NCBI GenBank assembly: GCA_903920975.1
Contig: CAIXNZ010000063.1
Coordinates: forward strand, 1 to 15,798
Length of the DNA: 15,798 nucleotides
Direction: 5' to 3'
Source: Candidatus Falkowiibacteriota bacterium
Lineage (GTDB): Bacteria > Patescibacteriota > Patescibacteriia > CAIXNZ01
Made by a program: the position numbers and the translations under genes. Of the stretch, positions 1-5,591 are shown piece after piece. Within the stretch, counting starts at the first letter, position 1, and each line of letters opens with the position of its first letter. A model generated the notes under the pieces. That model saw only the letters and a list, made by a program, of their open reading frames with translations, made no database searches and had not been told where the DNA came from.

Positions 1-263
1 ATTTTGGAATGATAAATTAAGGGTTGAATATCATCAGAGCTGATTACTCCGATGCCCAGTTTACCCGTTAAAATCCCGAGATCAGTTTCAAACTTTGATA
101 AAAATGGCGTTTTGACAATATTGTGATATCTTTTGTGCGGTCCAATCCCATCCCATGAAAGCATGCCTCCCCATGCCTTACCGAGATGGTTTAAACCATT
201 CGTGCCGCGATACAGCACTTCAGCTAAATCTGTTTGCGCAAATCCTCCGAATAATCCCGACAT
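1..263 (-). CDS. PurF-like class II glutamine amidotransferase homologue, partial (5' end only)
   Basis: Only the first 87 codons lie in the window; the gene continues past base 1. The start is fixed by a strong SD site just upstream. The protein begins M-S-G-L-F-G-G-F and keeps the layout of the N-terminal class II glutamine amidotransferase domain of amidophosphoribosyltransferase (PurF): a GGM motif near residue 33, an HNI segment near 47, and LTGKLGIGVIS followed by QPL near 68-82. PurF normally starts with Met-Cys-Gly, the Cys being the nucleophile exposed after Met removal; here residue 2 is Ser. From memory, a PurF-related family in Firmicutes and Bacteroidetes also lacks this Cys and has the same HNI, KFE and GIG-IS pattern. 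Glutaminase activity is therefore doubtful; the phosphoribosyltransferase half is not visible. Family assignment is fairly secure, function is not. Confidence 0.72.
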   Translation of the reverse strand, partial: MSGLFGGFAQTDLAEVLYRGTNGLNHLGKAWGGMLSWDGIGPHKRYHNIVKTPFLSKFETDLGILTGKLGIGVISSDDIQPLIYHSK

Positions 264-269
264 CTTGGT

Positions 270-278
270 CCTCCTTTA
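270..278 (-). promoter_or_regulatory. Strong Shine-Dalgarno site of the PurF-like gene
   Basis: On the minus strand TAAAGGAGG lies 6 bases before the ATG at 263. It decides the start. The neighbouring divergent gene serS has no such site. Confidence 0.8.
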
Positions 279-330
279 TTTTTTTATATTTTTTTAAATA
301 ACAAAAGGGACGTATCTCGCCCCCAGCTTA

Positions 331-359
331 ATTTTAGCTTGGCTTGGCAAAAGTGTCAA
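331..359 (-). promoter_or_regulatory. Sigma70-type promoter of the PurF-like gene
   Basis: Minus strand TTGACA (354-359), 17-bp spacer, TAAAAT (331-336). Predicted start of transcription is near 324, giving a leader of about 60 nt. The box positions interleave with the rightward promoter of serS at 344-372. Confidence 0.7.
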
Positions 360-372
360 TTTTTGCTAAAAT
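344..372 (+). promoter_or_regulatory. Sigma70-type promoter of the serS operon
   Basis: Plus strand TTGGCA (344-349), 17-bp spacer, TAAAAT (367-372) preceded by TGC, an extended -10. Predicted start of transcription is near 379, so the leader of about 58 nt contains the heptamer array at 391-432. The -35 box lies inside the spacer of the divergent promoter. Confidence 0.65.
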
Positions 373-390
373 TACCACATAGAATTTACC

Positions 391-432
391 ATTCTAAATT
401 CTATATTCTATATTCTTTATTCTTAATTCTAA
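391..432 (+). repeat. Heptamer tandem array ATTCTWW x6 in the serS leader
   Basis: Six consecutive 7-bp units, each ATTCT followed by two A/T bases (AA, AT, AT, TT, TA, AA), with no interruption. The array ends 5 bases before the serS start codon, where an SD site would normally lie. It is one of four period-7 arrays in the window. Confidence 0.85.
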
Positions 433-437
433 AAAAT

Positions 438-1739
438 ATGCTAGATATAAATTTTATACGAGCCAACCTCAAAGAACTGGAAAAAGTGAGTAAACAAAAG
501 GGTGTTGAGATTGATTATAAGCTGTTGCTTAAACTTGATGATCAGAGGCGAGATTTAATTGCTAAAATTGATGAATTACGCAAAAGACGCAATGAAATTG
601 CCAATTTATTAAAAGACCCGAAACAGCGCAATGAACAGGTCATGAGCGAGGGCAAGGAAATCAAAGACGAAATTGTTGAGCTGGAAGCCAAGTCCAAGAA
701 AATTATGGAAGAATATGACGTGATTATGCTCCGTGTGCCAAATGTTGTGTCCAAAGATACGCCAGTTGGCAAAGATGATAAAGATAATAAAGAAATCGAT
801 AAGTGGGGCAAAATTCCCAAGTTTAAATTTGAAATTAAAGATCACATTCAACTAGGCAAAGGTCTGGACTTAATTGATTTGGAAAGGGGAGTGAAGGTCT
901 CAGGTTTCCGCGGTTATTATTTAAAAAATGAAGCCGCTGAAATGCACATGGCTCTTTTGACATATGCCATGAACAAATTAATTGCCAAGGGTTTTGCGCC
1001 GTTTATAACACCAACACTTGTCCGCTCAATGGCCTTAACCGGCAGCGGCCATTTTCCAGCCTCCAAAGATGAAATTTATCAGATCCAAAATCCTGGTAAG
1101 CTTGATAGCGGAGAAATAATTTCAGAACCATTATATTTATCAGGCACTTCAGAGCCAGCACTTTTGGCTTATCGCACTGATGAAATTTTAAAAGAAGAAG
1201 AATTGCCATTGAAGTATTGCGGTTTTTCCACCTGCTACCGTTCAGAGGCCGGCAGTTATGGCAAAGATACAAAAGGTTTATATCGCTTACATGAGTTTAT
1301 GAAAGTTGAACAAGTTGTCATTTGTCAGGCTGATTTAAAATTGGGTTTAAAATATCTGGAAGAATTACGGGGAATTGCCGAAGAAATTTTGCAGGACTTG
1401 AAATTGCCATATCATGTGGTATCTGTTTGCACGGCTGACATGGGCGCTGGCAAATATAAAATGTATGACTTGGAAACATGGATGCCTTCTCGCAATGCTT
1501 ACTGCGAAACTCATTCTGATTCATTTTTAACTGACTGGCAATCGCGCCGATTAAATTTAAAATACAAAACCAAGGATGGCGAAGTAAAATACGCTTATAC
1601 TCTGAATAACACTGGCTTGGCCTCTCCGCGCATCTTAATTGCTATTTGGGAGAATTATCAAAATCAAGACGGCTCAATCACTATCCCAGAAGTTATCAGG
1701 CCATACATGGGCAATCGCGATAAAATAGCCAAAAAGTAA
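438..1739 (+). CDS. serS: Seryl-tRNA synthetase
   Basis: Charges tRNA-Ser with serine in the cytoplasm; 433 residues, normal for the family. The N-terminal M-L-D-I-N-F start and the long helical hairpin (about residues 28-100) match the tRNA-binding arm. Class II catalytic core follows: motif 1 around 187-205, the GTSEPAL segment at 236-242, motif 2 with CYRSEAGSYGKDTKGLYR at about 266-283 and HEFMKVEQ after it, the WMPSRNAYCE stretch at 348-357, and motif 3 with R398 and the ending IPEVIRPYMG. The usual NGSGLA of motif 3 reads NNTGLA. An ATG 99 bases upstream is in frame but lies inside the promoter, so the start at 438 is chosen. No SD site is visible; the start codon follows a heptamer array. 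First gene of an operon with the Mur-ligase-like gene and ftsQ. Confidence 0.96.
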   Translation: MLDINFIRANLKELEKVSKQKGVEIDYKLLLKLDDQRRDLIAKIDELRKRRNEIANLLKDPKQRNEQVMSEGKEIKDEIVELEAKSKKIMEEYDVIMLRVPNVVSKDTPVGKDDKDNKEIDKWGKIPKFKFEIKDHIQLGKGLDLIDLERGVKVSGFRGYYLKNEAAEMHMALLTYAMNKLIAKGFAPFITPTLVRSMALTGSGHFPASKDEIYQIQNPGKLDSGEIISEPLYLSGTSEPALLAYRTDEILKEEELPLKYCGFSTCYRSEAGSYGKDTKGLYRLHEFMKVEQVVICQADLKLGLKYLEELRGIAEEILQDLKLPYHVVSVCTADMGAGKYKMYDLETWMPSRNAYCETHSDSFLTDWQSRRLNLKYKTKDGEVKYAYTLNNTGLASPRILIAIWENYQNQDGSITIPEVIRPYMGNRDKIAKK

Positions 1740-1741
1740 TT

Positions 1742-2452
1742 ATGAGAAAGTTTTTCCGCAAAATTGTCCTTTTGATTTTAAATAGAAATGCTAAGCAGTA
1801 TCTTAAAAAATATAAGCCCAGTTTAATTATTGTTTGCGGACAAAAATACAGGACCAATATAAAAGATGATTTAGTGGAAGCCTATAAAAATACTGGTATA
1901 TTGGTTCGCGGTACATTTAAGGGCTATAATTCGGCCATTGGCATACCCTTATCAATTTTGAACCTGCAAGCAGGTTTTACTTCTATTATTAAGTGGTTTA
2001 AATTGATTTTAAGCTCATTTAAGGCCTTAAATGAGCAAAATCCGCCTAAAGTATTAGTCTTAGAAATAGTTGTTGATAATGCCAAAGAAATGAATGATTT
2101 GCTCAAAATTATAACGCCCAGCACTGTAATTTTTACTGATTTTGATGAAAGTCTAAAAGAAACTAACTTAAATCAAGCATATAAAAAATTAATATCAGTA
2201 GTGGGGGAGGGGACCCTGCTAGTAAACGGTGACTGCAAAGAAATACTTAATTTAGTTGAAGGGAGGGGGATTACATTCGGCATAGATCAAGGTGTTGCTA
2301 TCAAGGCTTCTGAAATTAAAGAATCAGACAATGGTCAGGAATTTTTATATACATATAATGGTAATTCTAAAAAAATATTAGTACCCAGGTTTGGTGAACA
2401 AACAATTTACTCATCAATAATTAGCAATTTTTTACTCTCATTAAAGTTATAA
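1742..2452 (+). CDS. Degenerate Mur ligase (MurF-like) central-domain protein
   Basis: 236 residues that align, by eye, with the ATP-binding central domain of Mur ligases, MurF above all. Landmarks: YKPSLIIVCGQKYRTN at 24-39 stands where MurF has the ITGSxGKTT loop; YNSAIGIPLSIL (62-73) matches YNNEIGVPLTIL; KVLVLEIVVDNAKEMNDLL (103-121) matches LVLEMGA...GDI..L; VNGDCKEI (161-168) matches N.DDP; the end resembles the last helix of the central domain. The P-loop has lost its GK (Y-R instead), the following TNIG..H..FG motif is not kept, and the C-terminal ligand-binding domain is absent, as is most of the UDP-substrate domain. Ligase activity is unlikely. It begins 2 bp after serS and ends 1 bp before ftsQ, so a structural or regulatory role in wall synthesis or division is a reasonable inference. 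No SD site. Confidence 0.7.
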   Translation: MRKFFRKIVLLILNRNAKQYLKKYKPSLIIVCGQKYRTNIKDDLVEAYKNTGILVRGTFKGYNSAIGIPLSILNLQAGFTSIIKWFKLILSSFKALNEQNPPKVLVLEIVVDNAKEMNDLLKIITPSTVIFTDFDESLKETNLNQAYKKLISVVGEGTLLVNGDCKEILNLVEGRGITFGIDQGVAIKASEIKESDNGQEFLYTYNGNSKKILVPRFGEQTIYSSIISNFLLSLKL

Positions 2453-2453
2453 A

Positions 2454-3353
2454 ATGGATTTTAACAAGGGTTTATTTAACCAAAGAAAATATCGGATTGA
2501 CAGAAATATCAGGACAAGAAGACCTTTTAAATTAAAAAAGGACTTTTTTAAATTAACACCTTTGAAAGTTATTAATATCTTGCTTTTAGTAGGCGTTATT
2601 TTCGGCATTTATTTCTTTTTATTCTCAGATTTTTATAATATCACCAATATTGAAGTTACTGGCAATCAGATTATATCCACTGATGATATATTGGATATTA
2701 CTAATAATTATTTAGCTGGAAAATCTTTATGGTTATTGAAAAACAAAAATTCCTTTATTTTTAATAAAAACGAAATAAAGCGCAGGATAAATGAATATGT
2801 GCTTTTGGATGAATTAAAGATTGATAAAATTTTGCCTAACACAATTAGAATAACTTTGAAAGAAAAGGACGCGGCTTTGAAATGGATTTCGGCTGATCAA
2901 GAATATCTTGTTGATAAAAAAGGAATAATCATAAAAAGATTTTATAAATTAACCATTCCTAAAATTTATCAACTGGAAGAACCGCAGACTAAAGTTGAAT
3001 CGACAAATGATTCCTTTTTAAAAATTATTAATACGGCCAATGAGGATGTAAATCTGGGCCAAAAAGTTTTTCGGCCAGAAGATGTTGATTTCATTTTTAA
3101 CTTGCAAGAAAAACTTAAACAGCTTGATTATCTGAAACTCAAAGATATTTCAGTACCCAATAATTTGCCAAAATTTATAACAGTTAATACTGAAAGCGGT
3201 TGGTTACTTTATCTAAACTTGTCGGAAACAGTTGAAAGTCAGCTTAGTCGTTTAGACCTTTTAATAAAAGAAAAAATTAGAAAGGAAAATGTTAATCGTT
3301 TGGATTACATTGATTTACGACTAGGGGAGAGTGTTTATTACAAATTTAAATAA
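2454..3353 (+). CDS. ftsQ: Cell division protein FtsQ/DivIB
   Basis: 299 residues with the FtsQ plan: a basic cytoplasmic tail (about 1-35, many Arg and Lys), one membrane segment (about 37-57), then a POTRA domain (about 61-136) containing the typical IEVTGNQIISTDDIL start and the ILPNTIRITLKEKDAALKW stretch, followed by the beta domain (LVDKKGIIIKRF and onward). It sits in the inner membrane and, in well-studied bacteria, links FtsB/FtsL to septal wall synthesis. Start is 1 bp after the stop of the Mur-ligase-like gene; there is no SD site, so translational coupling is likely. ftsA and ftsZ, common followers, are not next door. No U-tract terminator follows on the plus strand until 3673. 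Confidence 0.9.
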   Translation: MDFNKGLFNQRKYRIDRNIRTRRPFKLKKDFFKLTPLKVINILLLVGVIFGIYFFLFSDFYNITNIEVTGNQIISTDDILDITNNYLAGKSLWLLKNKNSFIFNKNEIKRRINEYVLLDELKIDKILPNTIRITLKEKDAALKWISADQEYLVDKKGIIIKRFYKLTIPKIYQLEEPQTKVESTNDSFLKIINTANEDVNLGQKVFRPEDVDFIFNLQEKLKQLDYLKLKDISVPNNLPKFITVNTESGWLLYLNLSETVESQLSRLDLLIKEKIRKENVNRLDYIDLRLGESVYYKFK

Positions 3354-3383
3354 AAAAAGAAGCGCCATCTAACGACGGCGCTT
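3353..3383 (-). terminator. Intrinsic terminator of the zinc-ribbon gene, built from its last codons
   Basis: Minus strand: AAGCGCC, 10-base loop, GGCGCTT, then CTTTTTTT. The stem is 7 bp (3377-3383 with 3360-3366). The stop codon TAG (3369-3371) is in the loop, so the 5' arm is coding sequence. On the plus strand there is no U-tract, so it should not stop ftsQ transcripts. Confidence 0.85.
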
Positions 3384-3569
3384 AAAAGCATCTTTCCTGG
3401 GTCCCCAGGTCCTGCAACCTGGTTTTGTGCATAAGAATCGATCATGACCAAGCGATGTTACTGGGGCACCACATTCAGGACAATGTTCAGTGGTGTCGAT
3501 GGGCAGTTCCTCGAACTTGATTTCGCTTGAGAACGCTAGTTCGCCACTTGGGGTTAGTATAGTTGCCAT
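3369..3569 (-). CDS. Small zinc-ribbon protein
   Basis: 66 residues. A single C4 zinc ribbon is plain: CPEC (C30, C33) and C47-x4-C52 in HDRFLCTKPGCRTW, followed by a basic tail ending KRRR. Such ribbons bind one zinc and commonly act in nucleic-acid or protein binding; the exact role is unknown. The gene stands alone with a consensus promoter, a GGAGGTG SD site and a terminator. By eye its GC content is clearly higher than that of its neighbours, which, with the different signal style, hints at separate origin or high expression. It converges with ftsQ. I am confident that it is a gene, not of any function. Confidence 0.8.
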   Translation of the reverse strand: MATILTPSGELAFSSEIKFEELPIDTTEHCPECGAPVTSLGHDRFLCTKPGCRTWGPRKDAFKRRR

Positions 3570-3573
3570 ATGA

Positions 3574-3580
3574 CACCTCC
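3574..3580 (-). promoter_or_regulatory. Shine-Dalgarno site of the zinc-ribbon gene
   Basis: Minus strand GGAGGTG ends 4 bases before the ATG at 3569. It supports that start. Confidence 0.8.
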
Positions 3581-3594
3581 TGTTTTAATCATAT

Positions 3595-3623
3595 ATAATA
3601 CCATAAATAGTTAAGCTTGTCAA
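3595..3623 (-). promoter_or_regulatory. Consensus sigma70-type promoter of the zinc-ribbon gene
   Basis: Minus strand TTGACA (3618-3623), 17-bp spacer, TATTAT (3595-3600). Start of transcription is expected near 3588, giving a leader of about 19 nt that contains the SD site. Confidence 0.8.
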
Positions 3624-3645
3624 CAGTAAATAAGCATAAAATAAC

Positions 3646-3673
3646 AAAAAATGGCTAAATTTAGCCATTTTTT
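3646..3673. terminator. Perfect 28-bp palindrome, two-way terminator
   Basis: AAAAAATGGCTAAA followed directly by its exact reverse complement. Either strand gives a hairpin followed by a T6 run. On the plus strand it is the first possible stop for the serS-ftsQ transcript; on the minus strand it is a candidate stop for the envelope operon that ends at 4035. Confidence 0.7.
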
Positions 3674-3783
3674 AGTATAAAATTAGGTAAAAACCATGTA
3701 AATATGGGCTTTTTATAGCAAATAAATCAAAATATGGATATTTATATAAATTGATCAAACAAGGTGTAATAAGGCCTAGGTGA

Positions 3784-3812
3784 TTGAGTCTAGTGAGTTA
3801 AATAGGTATAAA
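3784..3812 (+). promoter_or_regulatory. Possible promoter of a small RNA
   Basis: Plus strand TTGAGT (3784-3789), 17-bp spacer, TATAAA (3807-3812). It is not followed by a recognisable gene, so chance occurrence in AT-rich DNA is a real possibility. Confidence 0.35.
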
Positions 3813-3818
3813 TTACAT

Positions 3819-4006
3819 ATAAATTACTAATTAATTAAAAAAGAAAAATATTTTTTACGGATTTGAATTAATTGTTGATTTAATTGAATCGGAGACGATA
3901 TCTAATACAGGTTAAATCTAATAAACAAGCCCAAATGACCCACTTAGAGTGTCGTATAAGATATATTGTGCGTCGCCAGAGTAAGAATAAAATAAGGCGA
4001 CTTTTA
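3819..4006 (+). ncRNA. Candidate small RNA, about 190 nt
   Basis: Bounded by the possible promoter at 3784-3812 and by a hairpin GTCGCC (3972-3977), 18-base loop, GGCGAC (3996-4001) followed by TTTTATAT. No known RNA family is recognised. The loop is long and the U-tract imperfect. This is inference from boundaries only. Confidence 0.22.
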
Positions 4007-4034
4007 TATCACCTATTGGTTGGGGGTGCTGTTT

Positions 4035-4415
4035 TTATTGAAAGTATTTGCTTAACTCAAGATCTGATTTGAGTTTTGCAATATTTTTATTAACTTGTTT
4101 ATAAAATGCCGGATAGTGACTCCTGGTGATGATATGTCCCCTGTATAGCTGTCTAAAGGGTTTTTTCTGGTGGTGGGCTATTTCATGAGCCAAAGTCCTT
4201 AAAATTGAGGCAATGCTTTTTGGCTCTCTTTTTCTGGGCGTCAGGATATCAATAGCCACTAGTTTTGTCTTTAAATTAGTATAAGCGATTCTAAAGCTCC
4301 TGGGATTATTAACCGGCGCAGTTCTATTCATGACCCTAAAATGAAAACCAATAACTTTTAAACAGTTACAGGCTTTGGCAAATATATCTTCAATTTGATT
4401 TTGAAAATCTGGCAT
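4035..4415 (-). CDS. Small HExxH zinc metallopeptidase (minigluzincin/SprT-like)
   Basis: 126 residues, no signal peptide. The catalytic motif L-A-H-E-I-A-H-H puts H77, E78 and H81 on one helix; H100 in SHYPAFYKQ, 19 residues later, is a good third ligand and resembles the HG..F motif of SprT-like and minigluzincin peptidases. Its size fits a minimal peptidase core. The substrate is unknown. It is the last gene of the leftward envelope operon, 21 bp after the propeller gene, which suggests that it processes or controls a partner there, although it is probably cytoplasmic. No SD site is seen before its ATG. Zinc-peptidase class is well supported; subfamily is not. Confidence 0.78.
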   Translation of the reverse strand: MPDFQNQIEDIFAKACNCLKVIGFHFRVMNRTAPVNNPRSFRIAYTNLKTKLVAIDILTPRKREPKSIASILRTLAHEIAHHQKKPFRQLYRGHIITRSHYPAFYKQVNKNIAKLKSDLELSKYFQ

Positions 4416-4436
4416 CTAAAAAGTTGAATTGAGTTT

Positions 4437-5582
4437 TTATAATTGTAAATAATATAAAGTTTTTTGAGGTAAATTAAGAAAATATAATTTATTATTATCC
4501 GATGATAGCATCAAAAAGGTTGGATCCATCGGGTTCAGGGGTATGTGGTTGTTTAATTGTATTTCTTTATTTATACCTATATTATATTTGAAAAATACAT
4601 AAGATGCTTCCCTATTTAAATTTTTTGTTTCATCGCCAATTTTTAAATTTTCACCAATGGAATAATAAAGAGTAGTATTTGTATTATCCCAAATAATTTT
4701 AGTATTTAAAATGGGATCTTTGAATCTATGTATAATCCTCATATTAACAATATCAAAAATTTGCGAATATAGTGTCCCGTTTATAAGGTTATTTATATAA
4801 GCATATCTCCCATTAGGTGAAATATTAGCATCAGTTAAATTTGTAAAGATTTTTGTTTCCTTTAAAGTTATTAAATTAAGACTGTAAAGATTTAAATTAT
4901 TCTCAAATTTTAAATAATATAATGTATTAGCATATAATACATTTTGGTTTTCCAAAAAATAAATTTCATTTTTTCCAAAATTAAATATCTGTTTTTTATT
5001 TTTTCCATTGTCATTTATTTCAAACAGTAAATTATTATTTGATATATCTTTGGTCAAATAATAAATATTTTTACCGTCTTCAGACCAAATTGAGTCAATT
5101 ACTCCCCTATCCAATTGCCAAGATTGCGAATTTACTCTATTAAAAATAATTAAATTATTCATCTCGGGAGACGATTCAATGTCTTCATCACTTCTTTGAA
5201 TTTGCGGATTAGCTTGATATACGATTAGTTTTTCATTATTGAACCATCTCACATTTATGATGTTTTTGGAATTAAAACCTTGTGTTGAAATAATACCAAT
5301 CTGTTGACTGAATTGGTTTAAATTTCCATCAATTAATAATCCATTGTTGTCAAAATAATAAAGATGGCCGCCTTCCAGAAACGGGAAATTAATATTATTT
5401 AGATATAAGCTTTGAACTTGCTGAGGTTTTTCTATATTACCGATTTTGGGAATTGCAGGAAAAATTTTATTATATTCAACTACTGTAGATATTTTTTGAT
5501 AATAATAAAAAATTATAATTACCGCCATTATTAGGATTAGGGCGATTATTAAAATGATTAATATTTTTTTAGTTTTTGACAT
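4437..5582 (-). CDS. Membrane-anchored protein with WD40/TolB-like beta-propeller repeats
   Basis: 381 residues: short basic start, one strong hydrophobic anchor (about residues 7-27), then a large outside domain rich in Asn, Ile and Tyr. Repeated strand patterns of the type W-S-x-D-G-x-x-I-Y-Y recur: DSIWSEDGKNIYYLT, ANISPNGRYAYI, TKIIWDNTNTTLYYS and LMLSSDNNKLYFLN. This is the usual look of TolB/WD40-like propeller blades, which serve in protein-protein contact. No catalytic motif is seen. By eye the gene is more AT-rich than the M23 gene upstream. Start is 9 bp after the amidase-fusion gene and has no SD site. The context suggests an extracytoplasmic scaffold for the operon's complex; this is inference. 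Confidence 0.65.
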   Translation of the reverse strand: MSKTKKILIILIIALILIMAVIIIFYYYQKISTVVEYNKIFPAIPKIGNIEKPQQVQSLYLNNINFPFLEGGHLYYFDNNGLLIDGNLNQFSQQIGIISTQGFNSKNIINVRWFNNEKLIVYQANPQIQRSDEDIESSPEMNNLIIFNRVNSQSWQLDRGVIDSIWSEDGKNIYYLTKDISNNNLLFEINDNGKNKKQIFNFGKNEIYFLENQNVLYANTLYYLKFENNLNLYSLNLITLKETKIFTNLTDANISPNGRYAYINNLINGTLYSQIFDIVNMRIIHRFKDPILNTKIIWDNTNTTLYYSIGENLKIGDETKNLNREASYVFFKYNIGINKEIQLNNHIPLNPMDPTFLMLSSDNNKLYFLNLPQKTLYYLQL

Positions 5583-5591
5583 GGTAATTTT

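Larger units (their letters stand above)
3674..4034. other. Intergenic stretch without a supported protein gene
   Basis: About 360 AT-rich bases. I see a plausible plus-strand promoter (3784-3812) and a hairpin (3972-4001), treated as a weak small-RNA candidate, a tandem pair of ATAAATTAC (about 3808-3828), and nothing resembling tRNA, tmRNA, RNase P RNA or SRP RNA. The longest plus-strand reading frame here would start with TTG and has no SD site. Confidence 0.6.

Noticed and set aside
391..432. A CRISPR-like array
   Set aside because: Units are 7 bp with no spacers; it is a simple tandem repeat. No CRISPR array or cas gene was seen in the window.
339..437. An in-frame ATG at 339 that would lengthen seryl-tRNA synthetase by 33 residues
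   Set aside because: It lies between and within the promoter boxes, the extra residues are unlike the family, and the family start M-L-D-I-N-F is at 438.
4018..4036. GGGGGTGCTGTTTTTATT, faintly like the start of a bacterial SRP RNA
   Set aside because: The conserved SRP core with GGAAGGAAGCA is absent and the stretch runs into the metallopeptidase stop codon.
3884..4072. A 62-codon plus-strand frame starting with TTG
   Set aside because: No SD site, non-ATG start, unremarkable basic composition, and it runs into the end of the metallopeptidase gene.
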